Below are positions 54,175 to 63,886 of a stretch of 64,000 nucleotides of DNA, in pieces. The notes under the pieces are model-generated. The model was not told where the DNA came from and made no database searches. It was given only the letters and a program-made list of their open reading frames with translations. Origin of the DNA: Streptomyces sp. STR69 (GTDB lineage: Bacteria; Actinomycetota; Actinomycetes; Streptomycetales; Streptomycetaceae); assembly GCF_024519455.1 (NCBI RefSeq), contig NZ_JALJRY010000006.1, positions 87,715 to 151,714 on the forward strand, in the 5' to 3' direction. Within the stretch, counting starts at the first letter, position 1, and every line of letters begins with the position of its first letter. A program made the translations under genes and the position numbers.

Positions 54175-55590
54175 GTGACCGACACCCTCCCCACTGCCGA
54201 GGCCGCCGCCGTTTCCGAGGCGACGTCGGACAGTCCCCAGAGTCCGCAGCATCCGCGGCAGCTGAAGCGTTCCATCGGCATCGTCGGCGGCACGCTCCTG
54301 ACGCTCTCCTGCGTGACACCGGCCTCCACGCTCTTCGTGGTCGTCCCCGACCTGTTCGGCTCGCTCGGCACCGCGACCGCCCTCACGATCGCGATCGGCT
54401 CGGTCCTCTGCATCGCGGTGGCGTTCTGCTACTCGGAGCTGGGCACCCTCATCCCCAGCGCGGGCGGCGAGTACGCCATGGTGTCGACGCTGGCGGGCCG
54501 CCTGGCAGGCTGGCTGGTCTTCGTCCTGTCCCTCCTGGTCGTGATGATCGTCCCCCCGGTGATAGCGATGGGCACGGCGGACTACCTGACCCCGATCGTC
54601 CACCTGAACCCGTCGATGACCGGCGCGGGCGTGATGCTCCTGGCCACGCTGGCGGGCCTGCTGGACCTGAGGGCCAACGCCTGGATCACGGGCATCTTCC
54701 TGGTCCTGGAGGTCATAGCGGCAGGAGTCGTAGCCCTCCTCGGCTTCACGCACGGCCACCGGGGCCTGGGCAGTCTGACCTCGATGCAGGTGGCGGGCAC
54801 CGGCGGTCACACGGACACGGTGACGGCGATGCTGGTGGTCTCCGGCCTGGCCATCGCGCTCTTCGTCACCCAGGGCTTCTCGACGGCGGTCTACCTCTCC
54901 GAGGAGCTGGAGAACCCGCGCCGCAACGTGGCCCGCACGGTCCTCGCCACCCTCGCGATCTCCACGGTGATCATCCTGGTCCCGGTGGTAGCCATCACCA
55001 TGGGCGCGTCCAACCTCTCGGAGCTGACCGGCGGCGACATCACCAGCATGGTCACGGCCTGGTCCAACTCGGCGGTGGGCACCTTCGTCAGCCTCTGCGT
55101 GGCCCTCGCGATCATCAACGCGGGCATCGTCATGGTCATCCAGAACTCCCGCGTCCTCTTCGCCTCCGCCCGCGACAAGGCCTGGCCCGCCCCGGTCAAC
55201 ATGGTCTTCTCCAAGCTCGGCCGCTTCGGCTCCCCTTGGGTGGCCACCCTCGCCGTAGGCATCCCCGGAGCGATCCTCTGCTTCGTCAACCTGGACACCC
55301 TCTACGGCGTGACAGGCGTCTCGGTGACCGGCATGTACCTGCTGGTAGCGGTAGCCGCACTCCTCTCCCGCCGAGGAAACCACCGCCACACGCACGCGTG
55401 GCGCATGCCCCTGTGGCCCACGATGCCGATCCTGCTGATAGCGGTCTTGGCGTACATCCTCACCCAGCAGGAAACGAGCTACCTGCTGTGGACGGGCGGG
55501 ACAGTGGCGGCGGCAACGCTGTACTGGGCGCTCTATCTCCGCCCCCGCAGGGACACACGCTGGCTGATCTCACTCCCTGAGGAGGACTGA
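54175..55590 (+). CDS. APC-family amino acid permease
   Basis: A 471-residue, roughly 12-helix permease that imports or exchanges an amino acid or amine. The N-terminal SIGIVGGTLLTLSCVTPAST is the first-helix motif, followed by FCYSELGTLIPSAGGEYAMV, the family's substrate-loop region, and FSTAVYLSEELENPRRNVAR. GTG 54175 is the start. An inverted repeat lies upstream, and a long hairpin covers the stop codon. Substrate not identified. Confidence 0.87.
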   Translation: MTDTLPTAEAAAVSEATSDSPQSPQHPRQLKRSIGIVGGTLLTLSCVTPASTLFVVVPDLFGSLGTATALTIAIGSVLCIAVAFCYSELGTLIPSAGGEYAMVSTLAGRLAGWLVFVLSLLVVMIVPPVIAMGTADYLTPIVHLNPSMTGAGVMLLATLAGLLDLRANAWITGIFLVLEVIAAGVVALLGFTHGHRGLGSLTSMQVAGTGGHTDTVTAMLVVSGLAIALFVTQGFSTAVYLSEELENPRRNVARTVLATLAISTVIILVPVVAITMGASNLSELTGGDITSMVTAWSNSAVGTFVSLCVALAIINAGIVMVIQNSRVLFASARDKAWPAPVNMVFSKLGRFGSPWVATLAVGIPGAILCFVNLDTLYGVTGVSVTGMYLLVAVAALLSRRGNHRHTHAWRMPLWPTMPILLIAVLAYILTQQETSYLLWTGGTVAAATLYWALYLRPRRDTRWLISLPEED

Positions 55591-55619
55591 GCCCCGAAGG
55601 GGCGAGTCCTCCTCAGGGG
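55575..55619 (+). terminator. Long hairpin over the permease stop codon
   Basis: CCCTGAGGAGGACT (55575-55588, the last codons and first base of the stop) pairs perfectly with AGTCCTCCTCAGGG downstream, and a second short stem CCCC/GGGG lies inside. The left arm is coding, so the terminator is built into the gene end. Confidence 0.75.
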
Positions 55620-55660
55620 CGCGGGGAACTGCGCGACAAGCCACGACGCACCCGCGCTCG
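55591..55660 (+). repeat. Dispersed Streptomyces repeat, copy 3
   Basis: Starts with GCCCCGAAGGGGCG and runs through the core GCGGGGAACTGCGCGA (55621-55636), then CAAGCCACGACGCACCCGCG. Same arrangement as copies 1 and 2; overlaps the right arm of the permease hairpin. Confidence 0.78.
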
Positions 55661-55775
55661 GCAGCCGACAGAACCACCCGAGCTATTGGCCGTACACCAG
55701 GCGCGGTACACACTCACCCCCGGTTCACCCCAGGGTCTGGCCCAACTGTCAGAGACGCCCCGTACCGTTGACGAC

Positions 55776-58568
55776 ATGGATCTTCGCCCGCAGCTACGAC
55801 TACGACGACCACGGCGCTGGCTCGCCGCCACTGCCGCCGTAGCCGTGCTCGCCGCCGCCGGCACCTGGACGGCCGTAGCCTCCGACAACCCGCCGGAGGT
55901 ACACCGCGCGGACCGGGTGATGGCGGTCGACGGCGTCAGCCTGGACACCTCGTACTTCACGACCGGCGGAGCCACCCGCCGCCCCGCCGTCCTCCTGGCC
56001 CACGGCTTCGGCGGCAGCAAGGACGACGTACGGAAGGAAGCCCAGGACCTGGCCAGAGACGGGTACGCCGTCCTCACCTGGTCCGCCCGCGGCTTCGGCA
56101 AGTCGACCGGCAAGATCGGCCTGAACGACCCGGACGCCGAGGTCAAGGACGTCTCCAAGCTGATCGACTGGCTGGCGAAGCAGCCGGGCGTCCAGCTCGA
56201 CAAGCCCGGCGACCCGCGCGTGGGCGTGGCGGGCGGCTCCTACGGCGGAGCGATCTCCCTGCTCGCCGCCGGGTACGACGCCCGCGTGGACGCCATCGCC
56301 CCGGCGATCACGTACTGGAACCTCGCCGACGCCCTGTTCCCGAACGGCGTGTTCAAGAAGCTCTGGGCGAGCATCTTCATCAACTCCGGTGGCGGCTGCG
56401 CCAATTTCGAGCCCCAGTTGTGCGCGATGTACGACCGGGTCGCCGAGTCGGGCAAGCCGGACGCGGCAGCGCGCGCACTCCTGGAGGCCCGCTCCCCGTC
56501 CGCCGTCGCCTCGCACATCAACGTGCCGACCCTCCTGCTCCAGGGTCAGACCGACTCCCTCTTCCCGCTCGGCCAGGCCGACGCCGCCGCGAAGGCGATC
56601 CGCGCCAACGGCGCCCCCGTGGACGTCGACTGGATCGCGGGCGGCCATGACGGCGGCGACATGGAGACGAGCCGCGTCCAGGCCCGCGTGACCTCGTGGT
56701 TCGACCGGTACCTGAAGGACGACAAGAACACCGACACCGGCCCCGCCTTCCGCGTCACCCGCACCGGAGGCGTCGACTCCACCGACGGCGCCGCCCAGCT
56801 GCGCGGCGCGAGCGGCAGCGCCTACCCCGGCCTGGAGAACGACCCGCGCGCGATCGCCCTGACCGGCCGCCCGGAGCAGACCTTCACCAACCCGGCCGGC
56901 GCGAGCCCGCCCGCGATCTCCGCCCTCCCCGGCCTCGGCAGTGCCGGCGGCCTGTCCCAGCTGTCCTCCCTGGGCGTCGGCATCTCCCTCGACTTCCCGG
57001 GCCAGTACGCGGCGTTCGACTCCAAGCCCCTCACCCAGGGCCTCCGCATCACCGGATCGCCCACGGTCACCGTCCACGTCAAGTCGACGAGCGACGCCGC
57101 CGTCCTCTTCGGCAAGGTCTACGACGTCGGCCCGGGCGGCACCCAACAGGTGCTCCCCTCCCAACTGGTGACCCCCCTCAGGGTCGAGGGCGCCAAGGCG
57201 GGCAAGGACGTCACGATCACCCTCCCGGCCATCGACTACGACGTCCAGAGCGGCCACCACCTGCGCCTGGTCCTCGCCTCGACGGACCTCGCGTACTCCT
57301 CCCCGACGGCCCCGGCGACGTACACCGTCACCCTGAAGAGCGACCTCAAGGTGCCGACGGCCCCCGGTGTGACGACCGCTGCGGCGACTCTGCCGTCCTG
57401 GGTCTGGTGGTTCCCGCTGGCCGGCGCGGCGCTCGCACTGGCGCTGCTGCTGACCGGACGCCGCCGCACCTCCGCGACGCCCCCCGACCCCGAGCTGGCC
57501 GAAGTCCCGCTCCAGATCACCGACTTGAGCAAGCGGTACGCGAAGTCGGCGGACCGGTACGCGGTGCGGGAGCTGTCCTTCCGGGTGGAGAAGGGCCAGG
57601 TGCTCGGCCTGCTGGGCCCGAACGGCGCGGGCAAGACGACCACCCTGCGCATGCTGATGGGCCTGATCAAACCGGACGACGGCGAGATCAGGGTCTTCGG
57701 CCACGCGATCCGCCCGGGCGCCCCGGTGCTGTCCCGGGTCGGCGCCTTCGTCGAGGGCGCGGGCTTCCTCCCCCACCTCTCCGGCCGCGAGAACCTGGAG
57801 CTGTACTGGCAGGCGACGGGACGGCCCCCGGAGGACGCCCACCTGGAAGAGGCCCTGGAGATCGCGGGCCTGGGCGACGCGCTCGCCCGCGCGGTGCGCA
57901 CCTACTCCCAGGGCATGCGCCAGCGTCTCGCCATCGCCCAGGCCATGCTGGGCCTCCCCGACCTCCTCATCCTCGACGAACCGACCAACGGCCTCGACCC
58001 GCCGCAGATCCGCGAGATGCGCGAGGTGATGATCCGCTACGCGGAGGCCGGCCGCACGGTCATCGTCTCCAGCCACCTCCTCGCGGAGGTCGAGCAGTCG
58101 TGCACCCACCTCGTGGTCATGGACCGCGGCCGGCTCGTCCAGGCCGGCCCGGTAGCCGAGATCGTCGGCTCCGGAGACACCCTCCTCGTCGGCCTGGCGA
58201 CCGACATCCCCGACCCCCTGGTGGAGAAGATCGGTGCCCTGCCGGACGTCGAGTCGGTGACCCGCGCGGACGGCGGCCTGCTGCTGCGACTGGCCTCCGG
58301 CGACAGTGCGGTACCCGAGGACCGGCTGGTGGCCGCCAACTCCACGGCGGACGGCGCCAAAACGGCCACGGACACGGCTGCGCCCGCCGCGCTCGACGCG
58401 CCGGTGCTCCCGTCCACCGACAAGGACCCGGCGCCCCCCGCGCAAGGCTCGGCCACCGCGGCCCGGCTCCTCGTGGAGCTCGTACGACTCGAAGTCCCCG
58501 TGTCCTCCGTCGGCCCCCACCGTCGCCTGGAAGACGCCTTCCTCACCCTGATCGGAGGTTCCGCATGA
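55776..58568 (+). CDS. Fused alpha/beta hydrolase and ABC transporter ATPase
   Basis: A 930-residue fusion. After a membrane segment at about 15-37, residues 45-330 form an X-Pro-dipeptidyl-peptidase-like hydrolase: HGFGGSKDD, then GVAGGSYGGAI with nucleophile Ser155, and QGQTDSLFP and GGHDGG as acid and base areas. Residues 330-525 are the beta-rich C-terminal domain of the same family. A helix at about 535-555 (WVWWFPLAGAALALALLLTG) leads to an ABC ATPase with GPNGAGKT (614-621), YSQGMRQRL, and ILDEPTNGLD. The hydrolase would be outside and the ATPase inside. ATGA couples it to the permease gene. Confidence 0.88.
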   Translation: MDLRPQLRLRRPRRWLAATAAVAVLAAAGTWTAVASDNPPEVHRADRVMAVDGVSLDTSYFTTGGATRRPAVLLAHGFGGSKDDVRKEAQDLARDGYAVLTWSARGFGKSTGKIGLNDPDAEVKDVSKLIDWLAKQPGVQLDKPGDPRVGVAGGSYGGAISLLAAGYDARVDAIAPAITYWNLADALFPNGVFKKLWASIFINSGGGCANFEPQLCAMYDRVAESGKPDAAARALLEARSPSAVASHINVPTLLLQGQTDSLFPLGQADAAAKAIRANGAPVDVDWIAGGHDGGDMETSRVQARVTSWFDRYLKDDKNTDTGPAFRVTRTGGVDSTDGAAQLRGASGSAYPGLENDPRAIALTGRPEQTFTNPAGASPPAISALPGLGSAGGLSQLSSLGVGISLDFPGQYAAFDSKPLTQGLRITGSPTVTVHVKSTSDAAVLFGKVYDVGPGGTQQVLPSQLVTPLRVEGAKAGKDVTITLPAIDYDVQSGHHLRLVLASTDLAYSSPTAPATYTVTLKSDLKVPTAPGVTTAAATLPSWVWWFPLAGAALALALLLTGRRRTSATPPDPELAEVPLQITDLSKRYAKSADRYAVRELSFRVEKGQVLGLLGPNGAGKTTTLRMLMGLIKPDDGEIRVFGHAIRPGAPVLSRVGAFVEGAGFLPHLSGRENLELYWQATGRPPEDAHLEEALEIAGLGDALARAVRTYSQGMRQRLAIAQAMLGLPDLLILDEPTNGLDPPQIREMREVMIRYAEAGRTVIVSSHLLAEVEQSCTHLVVMDRGRLVQAGPVAEIVGSGDTLLVGLATDIPDPLVEKIGALPDVESVTRADGGLLLRLASGDSAVPEDRLVAANSTADGAKTATDTAAPAALDAPVLPSTDKDPAPPAQGSATAARLLVELVRLEVPVSSVGPHRRLEDAFLTLIGGSA

Positions 58569-59428
58569 GCACGCTCGCCGAGCCCGTAGAGGTGGCCTCC
58601 GGCTACCGAGCGGGCCGCACACTGCCCCTCCGGGTCGAACTGGTCCGGCAGTTGAAGCGGCGCCGCACCCTGGTCATGGGCGGCATCCTCGCAGCGCTGC
58701 CCTTCATCCTGGTGGCCGCCTTCGCGATCGGCGGCACTCCGGGTGAGCGCAACGGCCAGGTGACCCTGATGGACACGGCCACCTCGTCCGGCGCCAACTT
58801 CGCCGCGGTGAACCTGTTCGTGTCGGCGGGCTTCCTGCTGGTCGTCCCGGTCGCCCTGTTCTGCGGGGACACCGTCGCCTCGGAGGCCAGCTGGTCGTCC
58901 CTGCGCTATCTGCTGGCGGCACCCGTGCCCCGGGCCCGTCTGCTGTGGTCGAAGCTGGTCGTCGGCCTGAGCCTCAGCCTCGGTGCGATGGTCCTGCTCC
59001 CGCTCGTCGCCCTGGCCGTCGGCACCGCCGCTTACGGCTGGGGCCCACTGGAGCTGCCCACCGGCGGCACGATCGGCGCGGGCACGGCCGCCCAACGCCT
59101 ACTGGTGGTCGTCGCGTACATCTTCGTGTCCCAACTGGTCACCGCCGGGCTCGCGTTCTGGCTCTCGACGAAGACCGACGCACCCCTGGGCGCGGTCGGC
59201 GGCGCGGTCGGCCTGACCATCGTCGGCAACGTCCTGGACGCCGTCACGGCCCTCGGCCACTGGCGCGACTTCCTGCCCGCGCACTGGCAGTTCGCCTGGG
59301 CGGACGCCGTACAGCCCCATCCGGAGTGGTCCGGCATGATCCAGGGCACGGCGGTCTCCGTTACGTACGCCATCGTGCTGTTCGCCCTGGCCTTCCGGGG
59401 TTTCGCCCGCAAGGACATCGTGTCCTAG
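58565..59428 (+). CDS. ABC-2 type permease
   Basis: A 287-residue permease with six or so helices (for example GGILAALPFILVAAFAIGG, FLLVVPVALFCGDTVASEAS, LSLSLGAMVLLPLVALAVG). The LVPVALFCGDTVASEAS-type segment with AAPVPRARLLWSKLVVG is typical of ABC-2 subunits of the NodJ/drug type. It starts at ATGA on the fusion's stop and so is surely its partner; the two would export or translocate an unknown substrate. Confidence 0.88.
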   Translation: MSTLAEPVEVASGYRAGRTLPLRVELVRQLKRRRTLVMGGILAALPFILVAAFAIGGTPGERNGQVTLMDTATSSGANFAAVNLFVSAGFLLVVPVALFCGDTVASEASWSSLRYLLAAPVPRARLLWSKLVVGLSLSLGAMVLLPLVALAVGTAAYGWGPLELPTGGTIGAGTAAQRLLVVVAYIFVSQLVTAGLAFWLSTKTDAPLGAVGGAVGLTIVGNVLDAVTALGHWRDFLPAHWQFAWADAVQPHPEWSGMIQGTAVSVTYAIVLFALAFRGFARKDIVS

Positions 59429-59576
59429 GTCACCGGAGGATCTCCCACCGGTCTCGACGGGCCATGATCGCGACCCCTTCGAGACGCTTCCGCAACTCCC
59501 CGTAGCGCACGTTCCCGCCCCCTCCGCCGTCACAGTCGCAGAAAGCCGACGTCAACGGACCGAGGGGGCACGGGAG

Positions 59577-61154
59577 ATGGAGTCCAACCAGACCGGCCGA
59601 ACACGACCTGCGCAGGAGTACGCCCGCCACCGCACCCGGCACCTGCGCGCCACCCTGCTCGCCCTCACCGCCGCGGGCGGCCTGCTGCTCACCGGCTGCA
59701 GCGCGGGCGGCGGCAGCCACTCCGACAGCTCGAACGGGGCGAACCGGACCGGCTTCCCGGCCCCGGCCCCCGTCACCACCTCCGGCGGTGACAACAGCAG
59801 CGAACAGGACGGCGAGCAGACAAGCACCCCCGCCGACAAGATCGCCCCGTCCCCCGACTACCTCTCCACCTTCGCCCTCGACGTCGACACGGCCTCCTAC
59901 GGCTACGCGCGCCGCGTCCTGGCCGACGGGCAGCTGCCCGACCCGTCGACGATCCGCCCGGAGGAGTTCGTCAACAGCTTCCGGCAGGACTACGAACGCC
60001 CCGACGGCAACGGCTTCACGGTCACCGTCGACGGCGCCCGCACCGACAGCGCCAACTGGTCCCTGGTCCGCGTCGGCCTCGCCACCCGCACGGCCGACGA
60101 CAGCGACGAACGCCCGCCCGCCGCCCTCACGTTCGTCATCGACGTCTCCGGTTCCATGGCCGAGACGGGCCGCCTGGACCTCGCCAAGAAGTCCCTCGAC
60201 GAGATGACGGACCGGCTGCGCGACGACGACTCGGTCGCGCTCGTCACCTTCAGCGACGAGGCCGAGACCGTCCTCCCGATGACCCGCCTCGACGGCCACC
60301 GCGGCAAAGTCCACCACGCCATCGACGAGTTGGAGACCCAGTCCTCGACCAACCTCGGCGCCGGCGTCGAGACCGGCTACGCCACCGCCACCGAGGGCCT
60401 GCGCGAGGGCGCCACCAACCGGGTCGTCCTGATCTCCGACGGCCTCGCCAACACCGGTGACACCAACGCCGATTCGATCCTGGAACGCATCTCGAACGAA
60501 CGCCGCGACCACGGCATCACCCTCTTCGGCGTCGGGGTCGGCAGCGACTACGGCGACGCCCTGATGGAGAAACTCGCCGACAAGGGCGACGGCCACACCG
60601 CGTACGTCTCGGACGACGCCGACGCCCGCAAGGTCTTCGTCGACCAACTCCCGCAGAACATCGACCTCACCGCCCGCGACGCCAAGGCCCAGGTCGCCTT
60701 CGACCCCGAGACGGTCGCGCAGTTCCGTCTCATCGGCTACGAGGACCGCAAGGTCGCCGACGACGACTTCCGCAACGACAACGTCGACGGCGGCGAGATC
60801 GGCCCCGGCCACACCGTGACCGCCCTCTACGCCGTACGCACCAGGCCCGGCGCCGAAGGCCACCTCGCCACGGCGAGCGTCCGCTGGCTCGACCCCGACT
60901 CCCGCGCCCCGCACGAGGAGTCGGGCCAGCTGGAGACCGACGCCCTGCACGACTCCCTGTCCAGCGCCTCGCCCCGCTTCCAAGTCACCGCCGTGGCCGC
61001 CTACTTCGCCGACTCGCTCCGCTCCGGCAACCTGCCCGGCAACCCCGGACTCGGCGAACTGGCCGACCGCGCCCACGCGTTGGCGAAGCGGACGGAGGAC
61101 AAGGACGTACGGCAACTCGCCGAGGCGATCGACGAGGCGGTCCGGATGGACTGA
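59577..61154 (+). CDS. Lipoprotein with von Willebrand factor A domain (YfbK-like)
   Basis: A 525-residue lipoprotein. The signal ends at LLLTGC with Cys41 as the lipid-bearing residue. A Ser/Gly-rich linker leads to the YfbK N-terminal domain (FALDVDTASYGYARRVLADG), then the VWA domain with the metal site D189-V-S-G-S193 and LISDGLANTGDT. The C-terminal domain carries AYFADSLRSGN and RAHALAKRTEDKDVRQLAEA. Such proteins bind partners outside the cell; the function is not known. ATG 59577 follows GGGGCACGGGAG. Confidence 0.88.
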   Translation: MESNQTGRTRPAQEYARHRTRHLRATLLALTAAGGLLLTGCSAGGGSHSDSSNGANRTGFPAPAPVTTSGGDNSSEQDGEQTSTPADKIAPSPDYLSTFALDVDTASYGYARRVLADGQLPDPSTIRPEEFVNSFRQDYERPDGNGFTVTVDGARTDSANWSLVRVGLATRTADDSDERPPAALTFVIDVSGSMAETGRLDLAKKSLDEMTDRLRDDDSVALVTFSDEAETVLPMTRLDGHRGKVHHAIDELETQSSTNLGAGVETGYATATEGLREGATNRVVLISDGLANTGDTNADSILERISNERRDHGITLFGVGVGSDYGDALMEKLADKGDGHTAYVSDDADARKVFVDQLPQNIDLTARDAKAQVAFDPETVAQFRLIGYEDRKVADDDFRNDNVDGGEIGPGHTVTALYAVRTRPGAEGHLATASVRWLDPDSRAPHEESGQLETDALHDSLSSASPRFQVTAVAAYFADSLRSGNLPGNPGLGELADRAHALAKRTEDKDVRQLAEAIDEAVRMD

Positions 61155-61261
61155 ACCCGACCGAACCCGCACCCAACCCCACCGACCCCATTGACCTTCC
61201 CCTACTTGCGAGTAAGTTGACGCCCCAGTCACCGTCTCACCGCCGACCGGGAGCAGCCGAC

Positions 61262-63193
61262 ATGGGCGTACGCAAGGACCTGAAGCGGGCGCGGCAACGC
61301 ACCGACCTGGCGGCCCGCACCCGGGTCGAACTCACCAGGGACGAGCGGGGAGTCGTACGAGAGGCGAGTACCCCGCCGCTCGCCCCGCGCCCGACGACCG
61401 GCAGCACCGCCGACCTCCCGTTCACCAACGCGGCGGAGGCCCCCGACACCGTGGTCCTCCGCCGCGAACAGAACGGCGGCTGGCACCCCGTGACCGCCGC
61501 CGCCTTCGCCCGCGAAGTCACCGCCACCGCAAAGGGGTTGATGGCCGCCGGCCTCGAACCGGGCGGCCGGGTCGCGGTGATGTCCCGTACCCGCTACGAG
61601 TGGACGGTCCTCGACTTCGCGATCTGGGCGGCCGGCGGCCGTACCGTGCCGATCTACGCGACCTCGTCCGCCGAGCAAGTGGACTGGATCGTCAGGGACT
61701 CGGGCACCCGCTTCGTCGTCACGGAGAACGCCGAGAACACCGACACGGTCATGACGGGCACCGCCCGCCATCCCCAACACCCGCGCATCTGGCAGCTGGA
61801 CGCGGGTGCCATGGCCGAACTCGCCACCCTGGGCCGGGACATCACCGACGCGGAGGTCACCAAGCGCCGCAGCGCTCTCACCCCCGACACGGTCGCGACG
61901 ATCTGCTACACCTCCGGCACCACCGGCCGCCCCAAGGGCTGTGTCCTCACCCACGCGAACCTGCACGCCGAGGCCGCCAACACGGTCGAGTTGCTGCACC
62001 CGCTCTTCACCGAGGTCACCGGCCAGGTCGCCTCGACGCTCCTCTTCCTCCCGCTCGCGCACATCATGGGCCGCACCCTGCAGATCGCCTGTCTGATGGC
62101 CCGCATCGAGATCGGCCACTGCCCGAGCATCAAGCCCGACGAACTCCGCCCGGCCCTACGGGAGTTCAGGCCCACGTTCCTGGTCGGGGTGCCGTACCTC
62201 TTCGAGAAGATCCACGACACCGGCCGCGCGACCGCCGAACGGATGGGCCGCGCCGCCTCCTTCGACCGCGCCGACCGCGTCGCGGTCCGCTTCGGCAAGG
62301 CGTACCTCGACAAGTTCCTCGGCACCGGCAAGGGCCCGAGCCCCGCCCTGTACGCCGCGTGGGCCCTCTACGACCTGCTGGTCTACCGCCGTATCCGCAG
62401 CGAACTCGGCGGCCGGATGCGGTACGCCATCAGCGGCGGCTCCCCGCTCGACCGCGACCTCAACCTCTTCTTCGCCGCGGCCGGAATCATCGTCTACGAG
62501 GGCTACGGCCTCACCGAGACGACCGCCGCCGCCACCATCGTCCCGCCGCTGCGGCCCCGCCCCGGCACGGTCGGCCTCCCGGTGCCCGGCACCACGATCC
62601 GCATCGCCGACGACGGCGAGGTGCTGATCAGGGGCGGGGTGGTCTTCGGCGCGTACTGGAACAACCCGGCGGCCACCGACGCCGTACTGCGGGACGAGTG
62701 GTTCGCGACCGGGGACCTCGGCGCGCTCGACGAGGACGGGTATCTCACCATCACCGGCCGCAAGAAGGACATCCTCGTCACCAACGGCGGCAAGAACGTC
62801 TCGCCCGCCGTCCTGGAGGACCGGCTGCGCAGCCGCGCCCCGGTCGGCCAGTGCCTGGTCGTCGGCGACAACCGCCCCTTCGTCGCCGCCCTGATCACCC
62901 TCGACCCCGAGGCCCTCGCCCACTGGCTCTCGGTGCGCAAACTCCCCGCCGACACCCCGCTCGCCGACCTCGTACGGGACCCGCGCATGCTCGCCGACGT
63001 CCAGAAGGCCGTCGACCACGCCAACCAGGCTGTCTCCCGAGCCGAGTCGATCCGTGCCTTCGCCCTGGTCGAGGGCGAGTTCACCGAGGACAACGGCCTG
63101 CTCACCCCGTCCCTGAAGGTCAAACGGCACGTGGTGACGGCGGCCTACGCGGACGACATCGAGGCGCTCTACGCGAAGCCGAAACAGCCGTAG
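61262..63193 (+). CDS. Long-chain fatty-acid-CoA ligase (AMP-forming)
   Basis: A 643-residue adenylate-forming enzyme that makes acyl-CoA for lipid degradation or storage. The nucleotide loop is TICYTSGTTGRPKGCVLTHA, then YEGYGLTETTAA, WFATGDLGALDEDGYLTITG and the C-terminal region GRKKDILVTNGGKNVSPAVL. Type similar to FadD15-like bacterial ligases. ATG 61262 is chosen over an upstream in-frame start at 61217, which would add residues not expected by the family. A bidirectional terminator separates it from the rodlin. Confidence 0.92.
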   Translation: MGVRKDLKRARQRTDLAARTRVELTRDERGVVREASTPPLAPRPTTGSTADLPFTNAAEAPDTVVLRREQNGGWHPVTAAAFAREVTATAKGLMAAGLEPGGRVAVMSRTRYEWTVLDFAIWAAGGRTVPIYATSSAEQVDWIVRDSGTRFVVTENAENTDTVMTGTARHPQHPRIWQLDAGAMAELATLGRDITDAEVTKRRSALTPDTVATICYTSGTTGRPKGCVLTHANLHAEAANTVELLHPLFTEVTGQVASTLLFLPLAHIMGRTLQIACLMARIEIGHCPSIKPDELRPALREFRPTFLVGVPYLFEKIHDTGRATAERMGRAASFDRADRVAVRFGKAYLDKFLGTGKGPSPALYAAWALYDLLVYRRIRSELGGRMRYAISGGSPLDRDLNLFFAAAGIIVYEGYGLTETTAAATIVPPLRPRPGTVGLPVPGTTIRIADDGEVLIRGGVVFGAYWNNPAATDAVLRDEWFATGDLGALDEDGYLTITGRKKDILVTNGGKNVSPAVLEDRLRSRAPVGQCLVVGDNRPFVAALITLDPEALAHWLSVRKLPADTPLADLVRDPRMLADVQKAVDHANQAVSRAESIRAFALVEGEFTEDNGLLTPSLKVKRHVVTAAYADDIEALYAKPKQP

Positions 63194-63202
63194 AAAAGAG
63201 AA

Positions 63203-63231
63203 GCGGGCCGCCGAGGTGCTCGGCGGCCCGC
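63203..63231. terminator. Bidirectional terminator between the CoA ligase and the rodlin
   Basis: GCGGGCCGCCGAG (63203-63215) and CTCGGCGGCCCGC (63219-63231) form a 13-bp perfect stem with a three-base loop between the two convergent genes. Confidence 0.9.
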
Positions 63232-63250
63232 TCTCGTGGTGCTGGTGGGG

Positions 63251-63661
63251 TCAGCTGCCCACGGCGCCGTTGCCCGACAGGACCGGGATGTTGTCCAGGA
63301 TGTGCGACAGGGGCTCGTCGCCCTTCGCCTGGGTGGAGTTCTCGGTGCACTGCTGGTTCTGCGGGGCCGACAGGATCGGCACGTCCTGCAGAACGGTGAC
63401 CGGCACGACGCCGACGATCGAGGCCAGGTTCGCCTTGACCGGCAGGCCGACACAGGGCTTGTTCAGGGTGCCCTGGACGAGGGAGAGCTGGGGGCTCATG
63501 TCGCCCTTGGTCTCCTGGTTGCCGTACTTCTGCACGGCACCGTTGCCGTTGGTGGTGGTGACACCGTCGTCGTTGCCGATCGCCATCGCCGGGGTGGCGA
63601 CGGCGGCGGTGGCACCGGCGATGGAGGCGGCAACAGCCGCGGTCGCCCACAGCTTCTTCAT
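63251..63661 (-). CDS. rdl: Rodlin
   Basis: A 136-residue secreted rodlin, one of the proteins that forms the rodlet layer with chaplins on aerial hyphae. Signal peptide MKKLWATAAVAASIAGATAA is cleaved near AMA-IG. The mature chain has GNDDGVTTTNGNGAVQKYGN, QETKGDMSPQLSLVQGTLNK, two Cys (in NKPCVGLP and QQCTENS), and ends [16 protein letters not shown] 63661 has AAAGGG at good spacing. It is followed, in the same direction upstream, by a second rodlin gene at the window edge. Confidence 0.95.
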   Translation of the reverse strand: MKKLWATAAVAASIAGATAAVATPAMAIGNDDGVTTTNGNGAVQKYGNQETKGDMSPQLSLVQGTLNKPCVGLPVKANLASIVGVVPVTVLQDVPILSAPQNQQCTENSTQAKGDEPLSHILDNIPVLSGNGAVGS

Positions 63662-63843
63662 GTTCAAACCCTTTCGGAGGACGGACCCCGTTGCGGAGCC
63701 GCGCGATGATCAACTGGGTGATGGCTGGTTTGGTTGCGGCCTTTGCCCTGAATGGAGCAATAAGTCGGCTGGAGTGACAAGCCGGCTCACGGGCGGGCGA
63801 GAGCGTGTCCCCGTGGACGGTCCGCGCGCGGAGGGCAAGCCAA

Positions 63844-63869
63844 CGGGCCGCCGAGAATTCGGCGGCCCG
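63844..63869. terminator. Terminator of the second rodlin
   Basis: CGGGCCGCCGA (63844-63854) and TCGGCGGCCCG (63859-63869) form an 11-bp stem with a four-base loop, 17 bases after the partial rodlin stop. Confidence 0.85.
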
Positions 63870-63886
63870 CGGTGTGTGTCCGGGGG

